This document shows positions 1-6,898 of a stretch of DNA of 7,797 bases, one piece after another (within the stretch, counting starts at the first letter, position 1; every line of letters begins with the position of its first letter). The stretch lies in assembly GCA_017304505.1 (NCBI GenBank), contig JAFKKQ010000071.1:1-7797 (forward strand), in the 5' to 3' direction. Under the pieces are notes generated by a model, which was given only the letters and a program-made list of their open reading frames with translations, did no database searches and was not told the DNA's origin. This stretch comes from Hyphomicrobiales bacterium (GTDB lineage Bacteria; Pseudomonadota; Alphaproteobacteria; Rhizobiales; Xanthobacteraceae). The translations under genes were made by a program, and so were the position numbers.

Positions 1-44
1 TGAGGCAGGTTGTCGCTACGAAGCCGTGGCGAAAATAGCGGCGG

Positions 45-1100
45 TTACCGCAGCGAGCCGTTGATCTTGTCCAATGTGCTGCTGCGGGGGCACAGGGCCT
101 TGGCCGCCAGCGTGTTGAGCGGCGCATCCACGGTGTTGAGGTGGCCGTGCAGATCTTCCGCCTCCGGCTCCACATAAAGCAGGCCGGTGACCACTTGGCC
201 CTTGGCGGCATGCTTTTGCAGGAATGCCATCGCTGCCAGCCGGTCGTGCACGTCGTAGTCTGCATCGAGCTTGCGCAACGCAAGCCGGGTGCCGTCGTGC
301 TGCTCGACCACTTGCACCGAGCCCGGCGCGTAATCGACGGTGATCGGATCGCGGCCGGTAATCACGTCGAGCCGGTTCACGGCATCGTTGTGCTCGCGAA
401 CGTAGTCGAAGCTCTTGGTCGAGCCGGCGTGGTTGTTGAACGCGATGCAAGGCGAGATCACGTCGATGAACGACGCGCCCTTGTGCTTGATCGCCGCTTC
501 GATCAGCGGCACGAGTTGGGCTTTGTCGCCGGAGAAACTGCGCGCTACGAAGCTTGCGCCAAGCTGCAGTGCGATACCGACGAGGTCGATGGCGCTGTCG
601 TTGTTGACGAGGCCGCGCTTGCTCTTGGAGCCGCGGTCGGCGGTGGCTGAAAACTGACCCTTGGTCAGGCCATACACGCCGTTATTCTCGACGATATAGG
701 TCATGTTGACGCCGCGCCGCATGGAATGCGCGAACTGACCGAAGCCGATCGAGGCGCTGTCGCCGTCGCCGGACACGCCGAGGTAGATCAGGTCGCGATT
801 GGCAAGGTTGGCGCCGGTGAGCACCGACGGCATACGGCCATGCACCGAGTTGAAGCCGTGCGAATTGCCGAGGAAGTAATCGGTCGTTTTCGACGAGCAG
901 CCGATGCCCGAAATCTTGGCGACGCGGTGCGGTTCGATGGCAAGCTGGAAACAGGCTTCGATGATCGAAGCGGTGATCGAGTCGTGGCCGCAGCCGGCAC
1001 ACAGCGTCGAGATTTTGCCTTCATAATCGCGATGTGTGTAACCGAGATCGTTCTTCGGCAGGCCAGGATGATGGAACTTCGGCTTGGCGATGTAGGTCAT
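45..1100 (-). CDS. korB: 2-oxoacid:ferredoxin oxidoreductase, beta subunit (KorB-type)
   Basis: This is the thiamine-diphosphate and [4Fe-4S] subunit of a CoA-dependent 2-oxoacid:acceptor oxidoreductase (351 aa, cytoplasmic). With the alpha subunit it decarboxylates a 2-oxoacid to acyl-CoA and CO2 and passes low-potential electrons on. Seen: cluster cysteines C34 and C37 (LCAGCGHD), C68 (GIGCSSK) and C218 (ISPC); the ThDP/Mg motif GDGD at 111-114 followed by ENNGVYGLTKGQ at 138-149; and HGRMPS at 87-92. The four-cysteine spacing matches the two-subunit Sulfolobus enzyme as I recall it, and K71 and L145 fall where residues reported to set 2-oxoacid specificity lie, which favours 2-oxoglutarate (inference). 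It is the last gene of the operon. The ATG at 1100 has only a weak GGGG element (1112-1109) as ribosome binding site, and the upstream small frame stops five bases before it. Pyruvate or other 2-oxoacids remain possible substrates. Confidence 0.94.
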   Translation of the reverse strand: MTYIAKPKFHHPGLPKNDLGYTHRDYEGKISTLCAGCGHDSITASIIEACFQLAIEPHRVAKISGIGCSSKTTDYFLGNSHGFNSVHGRMPSVLTGANLANRDLIYLGVSGDGDSASIGFGQFAHSMRRGVNMTYIVENNGVYGLTKGQFSATADRGSKSKRGLVNNDSAIDLVGIALQLGASFVARSFSGDKAQLVPLIEAAIKHKGASFIDVISPCIAFNNHAGSTKSFDYVREHNDAVNRLDVITGRDPITVDYAPGSVQVVEQHDGTRLALRKLDADYDVHDRLAAMAFLQKHAAKGQVVTGLLYVEPEAEDLHGHLNTVDAPLNTLAAKALCPRSSTLDKINGSLR

Positions 1101-1105
1101 GGCGG

Positions 1106-1210
1106 CTACCCCAATATCCAGGCGTCATTGCCGGGCGTAGCCGTGCGAAGCACGGCGTCGCTTCGTTCGCCCGTGGCCCGGTAGTCCAGCTTACGCGCTA
1201 TGCTTTTCAT
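1106..1210 (-). CDS. 34-codon open frame between korA and korB, mostly repeat-derived
   Basis: A possible translated leader peptide of 34 aa, not a recognised protein. Its ATG overlaps the korA stop as TGATG at 1212-1208. It is preceded by GGAAGGTGG at 1226-1218, one mismatch from AAGGAGG with a seven-base spacer, which is the best ribosome binding site in the operon. It ends at a TAG (1108-1106), five bases before the korB ATG and in a different frame from korB, so it is not a lost korB N-terminus. Residues 9-29 are the translation of the palindromic repeat and include ERSDAVLRTA, a sequence I associate with translated intergenic repeats in Bradyrhizobium relatives (recollection, not searched). 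The likely role, if any, is to carry ribosomes from korA to korB; the peptide itself may be inert. It may instead be non-coding spacer with a chance frame. Confidence 0.4.
   Translation of the reverse strand: MKSIARKLDYRATGERSDAVLRTATPGNDAWILG
1129..1183. repeat. Palindromic intergenic repeat (REP-like) between korA and korB
   Basis: A nested inverted repeat fills the korA-korB gap. The outer arms are TGCCGGGC (1129-1136) and GCCCGGTA (1176-1183), seven Watson-Crick pairs plus one G-T. Inside lies a perfect hairpin, GCCGTGC (1140-1146), loop GAA, GCACGGC (1150-1156). CGAAGC (1146-1151) and GCTTCG (1160-1165) give an alternative pairing. The form and the CCGGGC ends resemble dispersed palindromic elements of Rhizobiales genomes (recollection). 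Only one copy is visible here, so its repeat status rests on that resemblance. In the transcript it would form a strong structure just upstream of korB; there is no U-tract, so it is not a clear intrinsic terminator. Confidence 0.65.
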
Positions 1211-3057
1211 CACGACACCACCTTCCGCAGCGGCGTGACCTTGAGTTGATCGAGATGGTCGCCGATCGACTTGGCGATAAATCGTGCGGTGATCGGAGTG
1301 CCGTCGTAGTGCAGGATCGGTACCAGGCGCACCGGGTCGATGTCGTTTTCGTTGACGATCAGCGAGCGGAGTTGGGCGTCGCGGTTTTGCTCGACCACAT
1401 AAACAAAGTCGTGGTCGGCGATGAAGTTGGCCACGCTGGAGTGGAACGGGAAGGCACGAACGCGCAGCCGGTCGAGTTGATGACCACGCGCTTCCAGCAT
1501 GCCAATGGCCTCGTCCATCGCCGGCGAGGTTGAGCCGTAATAAATGACACCATACTTGGTCGGTTTGGCCGCATTCGACTGCAACGGTCGCGGCACCAGG
1601 TTCTTGGCCGTCTCGAACTTTCGCAGCAGGCGCTGCATGTTGTCGGCGTAGACCGCGCCTTCCTCGGAATAGCGGGCATAGCGGTCGCGCGACGTGCCGC
1701 GGGTGAAGAACGAGCCTTTGGTCGCGTGCGTGCCGGGGTAGGTACGAAACGGGATGCCGTCTCCATCGACATCGAGATAGCGGCCGAAGTCGCGGCCATC
1801 GTCGAGCATCGCCGCGGTCATGACCTTGCCGCGGTCGTATTGCTTGGCGTCGTCCCATTTCAGCGGCCGGCAGAGCCGGTGGTTCATGCCGATGTCGAGG
1901 TCGAGCATGAGGAAAATGGTGGTCTGCAGCCGCTCGGCGAGATCGAATGCCTGCGCCGCGAACTCAAAGCCCTCGGCCGGGTCTTCGGGAAACAGCAGGA
2001 CGTGCTTGGTGTCGCCGTGCGAGGCGTAGGCGCAGGCAATGACGTCGCACTGCTGCGTGCGCGTCGGCATGCCGGTCGAAGGGCCGGCGCGCTGCACGTT
2101 CATGATGACGGCCGGAATCTCGGCGAAGTAGGACAGGCCGATGAATTCCGTCATCAGCGAAATGCCGGGGCCGGAGGTTGCGGTGAAGGCGCGGGCACCA
2201 TTCCAGCCGGCACCTATGACGATGCCGATGGAGGCCAATTCGTCCTCACCCTGGACGATGGCGTATTTCGCCTTGCCGGTATCGGGGTCATGACGCAGCC
2301 GCTTGCAATGATTGGTGAAGGCATCGGCGAGCGACGATGATGGCGTGATCGGATACCAGGCGCAGACGGTGGCGCCGCCGTAGACCGCGCCCAGTGCTGC
2401 TGCGTTGTTGCCTTCGATGAAGATGCGGTCGCCGACCTTGTCGACCTTGCGCACGCGAAGGCCGATCGGACACTTGAGGTTTTGCAAGGCCCAGTCGCGG
2501 CCCAGATGCAGCGCATGGACGTTGGACGAGAGGAGTTTCTCCTTGGTTTTGTACTGCTCGCCGATCAGTTGCTCGATGAGCGCTGCGTCCATGTCCAGGA
2601 TGGCGGACAGTGCGCCGAGATAGATGATGTTCTTGAAGAGCTGGCGCTGGCGCGGGTCGGTATAGGTGGAGTTGGTGATGGCGGTCAGCGGCACGCCGAC
2701 GACGGTGATGTCCTCGCGGAATTTCGAGGATGGCATTGGCTTGGTGGAGTCGTAGAACAGGTAGCCGCCCGGCTCGATCGAGGCGACGTCCTTGTCCCAG
2801 GTCTGCGGGTTCATCGCCACCATCAGGTCAACGCCGCCGCGTGCGCCGAGATGGCCGTCCTCGGTCACGCGCACCTCGTACCAGGTCGGCAGACCTTGGA
2901 TGTTCGAGGGGAAGATGTTGCGCGGGCTGACCGGTACGCCGTGACGAAGGATGGAACGGGCGAACAGCTCGTTGGCACTGGCCGATCCCGAGCCGTTGAC
3001 GTTGGCGAAGCGGACGACGAAGTCGTTTACGCTGCTGATCGGGCTTGCGGCTGGCAT
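1210..3057 (-). CDS. korA: 2-oxoacid:ferredoxin oxidoreductase, gamma-alpha fusion subunit (KorA-type)
   Basis: The large subunit (615 aa) of the 2-oxoacid:acceptor oxidoreductase, pairing with KorB to form the active site. Domains in order: the gamma-type domain, about residues 10-190, opens with VNDFVVRFANVNGSGS and contains SPRNIFPSNIQGLP (44-57) and the GARGGVDL region (71-78). The alpha N-terminal domain, about 212-430, has YPITPSS (235-241), QGEDELASIG (269-278), TSGPG (294-298) and QRAGPSTGMPTRTQQCD (322-338). A C-terminal domain II follows to about 610. The gamma-alpha order is that of the two-subunit OFOR/KorAB class. The frame is open up to an ATG at 3135, but the start at 3057 is chosen because family similarity begins there and the longer form would lie deep inside the upstream gene. 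It overlaps the flavoprotein gene by 31 bases, which suggests translational coupling. The exact 2-oxoacid is not proven by the sequence. Confidence 0.94.
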   Translation of the reverse strand: MPAASPISSVNDFVVRFANVNGSGSASANELFARSILRHGVPVSPRNIFPSNIQGLPTWYEVRVTEDGHLGARGGVDLMVAMNPQTWDKDVASIEPGGYLFYDSTKPMPSSKFREDITVVGVPLTAITNSTYTDPRQRQLFKNIIYLGALSAILDMDAALIEQLIGEQYKTKEKLLSSNVHALHLGRDWALQNLKCPIGLRVRKVDKVGDRIFIEGNNAAALGAVYGGATVCAWYPITPSSSLADAFTNHCKRLRHDPDTGKAKYAIVQGEDELASIGIVIGAGWNGARAFTATSGPGISLMTEFIGLSYFAEIPAVIMNVQRAGPSTGMPTRTQQCDVIACAYASHGDTKHVLLFPEDPAEGFEFAAQAFDLAERLQTTIFLMLDLDIGMNHRLCRPLKWDDAKQYDRGKVMTAAMLDDGRDFGRYLDVDGDGIPFRTYPGTHATKGSFFTRGTSRDRYARYSEEGAVYADNMQRLLRKFETAKNLVPRPLQSNAAKPTKYGVIYYGSTSPAMDEAIGMLEARGHQLDRLRVRAFPFHSSVANFIADHDFVYVVEQNRDAQLRSLIVNENDIDPVRLVPILHYDGTPITARFIAKSIGDHLDQLKVTPLRKVVS

Positions 3058-4907
3058 GGTTTGTGACCCGCGTGCGTCATGTCGATGAGATACTTTTGCA
3101 TGTCCCACGCGCCGGTGGGGCAGCGCTCGGCGCAAAGGCCGCAGTGCAGGCAGACGTCCTCGTCCTTCACCATTACGCGCCCGGTCTTCAGATCACTGGA
3201 AACATAGAGCGCTTGGTCCGGATGAGGCGAGGGGGCCTGCAGCCGTGTCCGCAGATCGGCCTCCTCGCCGTTCTGCGTGAACGTGATGCAGTCCATTGGG
3301 CAGATATCGACGCAGGCGTCGCATTCGATGCAAAGCTGTGTCGTAAACACGGTTTGCACATCGCAATTCAGGCAACGCGCGGCTTCCGCGAAGGCGAGCT
3401 TGGGATCGAACCCCAGTTCGACTTCGGCGCGGATATCTTTTAGCGCGATCACCTTCTCGCGGTGGGGAACCTTGAACCGTTTATCGGCGGAAACGTCGTT
3501 GTCGTAGCTCCACTCGTGGATGCCCATCTTCTGGCTGGAGATCTCCACCTCAGGAAGCGGGCGCTCGGTGATGTCCTCACCGGAGCAGAACTTATGGATC
3601 GACAGCGCAGCGTCGTGGCCGTGCGCCACGGCCCAGATGATGTTCTTCGGGCCGAAGGCCGCGTCGCCGCCGAAGAACACTTTCGGATTGGTCGAGGCCA
3701 TCGTTTTCGGATCGACCTTGGGCATGTGCCATTTGTCGAACTCGATACCGACATCGGCTTCGATCCAGGGGAAGGCGTTTTCCTGGCCGACCGCCACCAG
3801 CACGTCATCGCATGGCAGCGTCTCGTCCGGCTCTCCGGTGGGCACCAGATTGCGCCGGCCCTTGGCGTCGTATTCGGCCTTGACCTTCTCGAAGGTGACG
3901 CCCGTCAGCTTGCCGCCTTCGTGAGTGAAAGCCTTGGGCACCATGAAATTGAGGATCGGTATGTCCTCATGGAGCGCGTCTTCCTTCTCCCAGGGCGATG
4001 CCTTCATCTCCTCGAAGCCGGAACGCACGATCACCTTGACGTCCTCGCCGCCGAGGCGGCGCGCGGTGCGGCAGCAGTCCATCGCGGTGTTGCCGCCGCC
4101 GAGAACGATGACGCGCTTGCCGATCTTGTCGACATGGCCGAACGACACCGACGATAGCCAATCGATGCCGATGTGGATGTTCTTCGCCGCTTCCTTGCGG
4201 CCAGGGATATTCAACTCGCGTCCGCGCGGCGCGCCGGAGCCGACGAAAACCGCGTCGTAGTCCTCGGCCAGCAACGCCTTCAAACTGTCGATGCGCTTGC
4301 CGCCGACGAACTCAATGCCGAGCTGGAGGATATAGCCGGTTTCCTCATCGATCACCGTGTCGGGTAGCCGGAACTTCGGAATCTGCGAGCGCATCATGCC
4401 GCCCGCTTTCGGATCCTGATCGAACACCGTGCAATGGTATCCGAGCGGGGCAAGGTCGCGGGCGACCGCAAGCGAAGCCGGGCCGCCGCCGATCAGCGCG
4501 ATGCGCTTGCCATTCTTGGGCGCGCGCTTCGGCAGCCGATGTGTGATGTCGTCCTTGTAATCGGCAGCAACGCGCTTCAGGCGGCAGATCGCGACGGGGT
4601 TTTCCTCGACGCGGCCGCGCCGGCAGGCGGGCTCGCAGGGGCGGTCGCAGGTGCGGCCGAGGATTCCCGGAAACACATTCGATTTCCAATTGATCATGTA
4701 GGCGTCGCTGTAGCGACCCTCTGCGATCAGTCGGATGTATTCGGGAACCGGTGTGTGGGCGGGGCAAGCCCATTGGCAATCGACCACTTTATGGAAGTAG
4801 TCGGGGGCCGCAATATCTGTCGGTTTCATCGACTCCTCGTACACGCGCCCCTTCTTCGCGAAGTCCCAGAGGATCGCGTGACGCAGCGCAGGCCAATCCC
4901 AACCCAT
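3027..4907 (-). CDS. FAD/NAD(P)-dependent oxidoreductase with fused [4Fe-4S] domains, putative NAD(P)-linked subunit of the Kor complex
   Basis: A GltD-like flavoprotein (626 aa) that probably exchanges electrons between KorAB and NAD(P). Domains: an N-terminal helical iron-sulfur domain (about 36-125) with C44, C48, C87, C91, C95 and C108; an FAD Rossmann motif GGGPAS (140-145); an NAD(P) Rossmann motif GGGNTAMD (270-277); an FAD-closing motif FGGDAAFGP (412-420); and a C-terminal ferredoxin-like pair of CxxCxxCxxxCP motifs at C526-C536 and C586-C596, with C512 and C515 just before. It is the first gene of the operon and overlaps korA by 31 bases. The organisation recalls the FAD subunit of 2-oxoglutarate:NADP+ oxidoreductase in Azoarcus evansii (recollection). 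Start: ATG 4907 is the first in the frame, and the stretch LWDFAKKGRVYEES looks coding. ATG 4829 (residue 27) has GAGGAG only three bases upstream and is the alternative. It could also serve a different electron acceptor. Confidence 0.9.
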   Translation of the reverse strand: MGWDWPALRHAILWDFAKKGRVYEESMKPTDIAAPDYFHKVVDCQWACPAHTPVPEYIRLIAEGRYSDAYMINWKSNVFPGILGRTCDRPCEPACRRGRVEENPVAICRLKRVAADYKDDITHRLPKRAPKNGKRIALIGGGPASLAVARDLAPLGYHCTVFDQDPKAGGMMRSQIPKFRLPDTVIDEETGYILQLGIEFVGGKRIDSLKALLAEDYDAVFVGSGAPRGRELNIPGRKEAAKNIHIGIDWLSSVSFGHVDKIGKRVIVLGGGNTAMDCCRTARRLGGEDVKVIVRSGFEEMKASPWEKEDALHEDIPILNFMVPKAFTHEGGKLTGVTFEKVKAEYDAKGRRNLVPTGEPDETLPCDDVLVAVGQENAFPWIEADVGIEFDKWHMPKVDPKTMASTNPKVFFGGDAAFGPKNIIWAVAHGHDAALSIHKFCSGEDITERPLPEVEISSQKMGIHEWSYDNDVSADKRFKVPHREKVIALKDIRAEVELGFDPKLAFAEAARCLNCDVQTVFTTQLCIECDACVDICPMDCITFTQNGEEADLRTRLQAPSPHPDQALYVSSDLKTGRVMVKDEDVCLHCGLCAERCPTGAWDMQKYLIDMTHAGHKPCQPQARSAA

Positions 4908-5218
4908 TCCGGTTCGGCTTGTTTCCGCCGAATCCAGTCTGGAATTTTAATAGACAAGGACTGCAAACGCCACCGGTACGATGGGCATGGCTGTCTCATA
5001 ATCGCCGCAAGTCGCCCGGCTCCATTTGGGCCACGCCAAAGCGGCGTGACAATGGCACCTCTGAGTTGTGCGATCCCTGAAACTTGCCTCAATCGTGCGC
5101 CGCGCAATGGCTTATAAGCGGTAATAGAGGTTTTAGGGCGTTTATGGAGGCAAATCTTGTTGCGTCGCACAAACCGGATCACGAAGCTTTGTTCACTCCG
5201 GCAACCCGGTACCTGACC
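4908..5218. other. Divergent intergenic region between the kor operon and the ATP12 gene
   Basis: About 310 bases with no convincing gene; it should hold both promoters. On the minus strand TATTAAAAT (4952-4944), about 40 bases upstream of the flavoprotein ATG, resembles a -10 element, but no good -35 lies at the right distance. On the plus strand TATAAG (5113-5118) is a -10-like element for the ATP12 gene, also without a clear -35. A short inverted repeat sits at 5032-5048. I found no convincing FNR, NifA or sigma-54 site. The segment 5144-5218 is open in frame with the ATP12 gene and may be coding if that gene starts at 5144. Confidence 0.5.
5032..5048. repeat. Short inverted repeat in the divergent spacer
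   Basis: CACGCC (5032-5037) and GGCGTG (5043-5048) form a perfect six-base-pair stem around the loop AAAGC. It lies about 125 bases upstream of the flavoprotein ATG and about 170 bases upstream of the ATP12 start. There is no T-tract on either strand, so it is not a typical terminator. It could be an operator half-site pair or chance in GC-rich DNA. Confidence 0.3.
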
Positions 5219-6019
5219 ATGCGCGACATCTTCGAAGACATCTTCCAGAACCAGCCACTCGACCCGACCGAGGCGGCTCGCCGCAACATGCGGCCAAACT
5301 TGCGGACACGCTTCTATGAGCAGGCACAGGCAGGCGAGTGGGACGAAAAGGGCAACACGGGCTTTCCGGTGCTGCTCGACGCCAGGCCGGTGCGCACGCC
5401 CGCCCGGCAGCTTCTATCGGCGCCGGCGCGTACGCTGGCCGAGGCTATCGCCGCAGAATGGATGGCGCAGGAGCGCGCCGTCGATCCGGCAACGATGCCG
5501 CTCACTCGGCTCGCCAACGCCATCATCGACGGTGTTGCCGTCGCGCCGCAGCCGGTCGCTGCGGAAATCAGGCGATATATCGGCAACGATCTCCTGTTCT
5601 ATCGCGCGTCGGAGCCGGAAGGTTTGGTCGCGCGCCAACGTCAACACTGGGATCCTGTGATCGGTTGGGCGCGTGACGTGCTTGGTGCGCGCTTCGTCCT
5701 CGCCGAGGGATTGATGCCGGTGCGGCAAAACCCGGAGGCGGTTGCCGCGGCCGCTGCCGTGCTTCCGGCCGGGGTCGAAACGAAAGATCACTGGCGACTC
5801 GGTGCGATCAGTGTGGTTACCTCGCTGACCGGTTCTGCGCTGCTCGCGCTTGCGCTCGCCGCTGGGTTGCTTACGGCCGACGAAGCCTGGGCCGCGGCGC
5901 ATGTCGACGAAGATTGGAACTTGGAATTCTGGGGTCGCGACGAGCTTACGCTCCAACAGCGCACCTATCGCTTCGCCGAGATGCAGGCTGCGGCGATCGT
6001 TCTGGACGCCTTGCGTTAG
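5219..6019 (+). CDS. ATP12-family F1-ATPase assembly chaperone
   Basis: A cytoplasmic chaperone (266 aa from this start) of the ATP12 family, which in mitochondria binds the F1 alpha subunit before assembly; the bacterial members are alphaproteobacterial. Seen: an N-terminal part with FYEQAQ and the TGFPVLLDARPVRTPA strand region, then EAIAAEW, MPLTRLANAIID and YRASEP, then a C-terminal helical part with HWRLGAIS, LTGS (203-206), DEDW (230-233) and WG (238-239). Several of these are family hallmarks. Start: ATG 5219 gives the usual family length and begins with MRDIFEDIF-type sequence as in relatives, but its ribosome binding site is poor. ATG 5144 in the same frame would add 25 residues (MEANLVASHK...), and TTG 5084 is less likely. 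It lies divergent from the kor operon and overlaps the TPR gene by four bases tail to tail. No functional link to either neighbour is evident. Confidence 0.9.
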   Translation: MRDIFEDIFQNQPLDPTEAARRNMRPNLRTRFYEQAQAGEWDEKGNTGFPVLLDARPVRTPARQLLSAPARTLAEAIAAEWMAQERAVDPATMPLTRLANAIIDGVAVAPQPVAAEIRRYIGNDLLFYRASEPEGLVARQRQHWDPVIGWARDVLGARFVLAEGLMPVRQNPEAVAAAAAVLPAGVETKDHWRLGAISVVTSLTGSALLALALAAGLLTADEAWAAAHVDEDWNLEFWGRDELTLQQRTYRFAEMQAAAIVLDALR

Positions 6020-6780
6020 TTCGTCTGCGCGCTGTCGCGGAATTTTGCGTCGAGGGTCGCGGCACGGTCCAGGCTCGCTTGCGCCTCTGCGCTGCGTCCC
6101 AACGCTTCGAGCGCTCGGGCGCGGCCGGCATGAGCCGGCGCCATCGTGTCGTGCAGTTTGATGCTCTCGTCGTAATCGCGCAGCGCCTCGCGCGGCCGGC
6201 CAAGCCGCATCAGCACGCCGCCACGGTTGAAGTACGCGGGGGCAAGCGAAGGCATCAGGGCGAGGGCGCGGTCGAACCCGTCGAGCGCCTCCTCAAGCCG
6301 TCCGAGGTCGGCCAGCACGCCAGCCCGGTTGCACAAATCCTCAGCGTTGGCAGGCCGCAACTGCAGCGCGCGGTCGAAATCCACTATCGCCTCGTCCAGC
6401 CGGCCCATCTCAGCCAGCAGGGCCGCCCGGTTGCCGTAAGCATCGACGAATGCCGGATCGGTTTCGATGGCGCGGCCGAAGCTTTCCAGTGCGTCACCGT
6501 CCTGATTGACCCGCAGATGAGCTTGGCCGAGCAAATTGTAGAATCGGGCCTGGGGCTGGCCGAGGGTGAGTGCGTGCTCGATCACCCGGATGCCTTCGGC
6601 GATCTGTTCCTGCTGCAGCGCGATCACAGCGACGTAGTAGAGTGCATCGATGTCGCCGGGGTTCCTTTGCAGAATGGCCACATAGCGCTGCATGGCAAGT
6701 TCGTGCTTGCCCTCGCGATGCAAGGCGAGTGCTTCATGAAGGGGGGGCGACATGCCTTCGGCTTTCGGGGACAAGTCCAT
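6016..6780 (-). CDS. Tetratricopeptide-repeat protein
   Basis: A protein of 254 aa made almost entirely of TPR units, expected to act as a protein-interaction scaffold; its partner cannot be told from the sequence. Seven roughly 34-residue repeats can be laid out at about 12-41, 45-74, 78-109, 112-143, 146-177, 180-211 and 214-245. They show the usual pattern, for example A-NRAALLAEMGRLDEAI-DFDRAL at 114-139 with the helix-closing P at 143 and 177. No signal peptide, membrane segment or catalytic domain is visible, so it is probably cytoplasmic. Start: ATG 6780 is the longest option; ATG 6753 (residue 10) is possible, and neither has a strong ribosome binding site. The stop codon TAA (6018-6016) shares bases with the stop of the convergent ATP12 gene. 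Some relatives are fused to sulfotransferase or glycosyltransferase domains, but none is present here. Confidence 0.88.
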   Translation of the reverse strand: MDLSPKAEGMSPPLHEALALHREGKHELAMQRYVAILQRNPGDIDALYYVAVIALQQEQIAEGIRVIEHALTLGQPQARFYNLLGQAHLRVNQDGDALESFGRAIETDPAFVDAYGNRAALLAEMGRLDEAIVDFDRALQLRPANAEDLCNRAGVLADLGRLEEALDGFDRALALMPSLAPAYFNRGGVLMRLGRPREALRDYDESIKLHDTMAPAHAGRARALEALGRSAEAQASLDRAATLDAKFRDSAQTN

Positions 6781-6800
6781 GCCTGTGTCATGCCCGAAAT

Positions 6801-6820
6801 GGCAACGAAGGGCAACGAGG
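6801..6820. repeat. 10-base tandem direct repeat in the TPR/DUF2214 divergent spacer
   Basis: GGCAACGAAG (6801-6810) is followed at once by GGCAACGAGG (6811-6820), nine of ten bases identical. The second unit overlaps a small inverted repeat, AAGGGC (6808-6813) with GCCCTT (6823-6828). The 10-base period equals about one helical turn, so a binding site for a tandem-binding regulator is conceivable. It lies 21 bases upstream of the TPR start and could equally be chance. Confidence 0.3.
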
Positions 6821-6898
6821 CGGCCCTTGGCCCCGATCCATCCGCCGGGGTGGAACCGGGAGAGCGTAGAAGCGTAGGAAAAGAAAGATAGCCGTTCA

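Noticed and set aside
1..44. Terminator after korB
   Set aside because: Only a five-base stem (TAGCG/CGCTA, 13-17 and 35-39) with a long loop is visible and no U-run follows; the operon may continue beyond the window.
1129..1183. The palindrome as an intrinsic terminator within the operon
   Set aside because: No U-tract follows it, and termination there would separate korB from its essential partner korA; a repeat element or processing site fits better.
1106..1858. Minus-strand 250-codon frame covering the 3' part of korA
   Set aside because: It is the korA sequence read in another frame; only the last 34 codons, beginning at 1210, have an independent start signal and are reported.
2482..3066. 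Plus-strand 194-codon open frame antisense to korA
   Set aside because: It is a shadow of the strongly supported korA coding sequence and has no domain of its own.
3058..3135. Longer korA start at 3135
   Set aside because: The extra 26 residues (MRRALPHRRVG...) do not resemble family N-termini and are the flavoprotein C-terminus read in another frame.
5032..5048. Hairpin as a transcription terminator
   Set aside because: It lies between divergent promoters, not after a gene, and no T-tract follows on either strand.
5914..6891. Plus-strand open frame of 325 codons antisense to the TPR gene
   Set aside because: It runs opposite a clear seven-repeat TPR protein, overlaps the ATP12 gene end, and its translation has no recognisable domain; long antisense frames are common in GC-rich DNA.
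6790..6891. Plus-strand small open frame of 33 codons in the TPR/DUF2214 spacer
   Set aside because: It has no clear ribosome binding site and no recognisable sequence, and is only the tail of the antisense frame; nothing beyond openness supports it.
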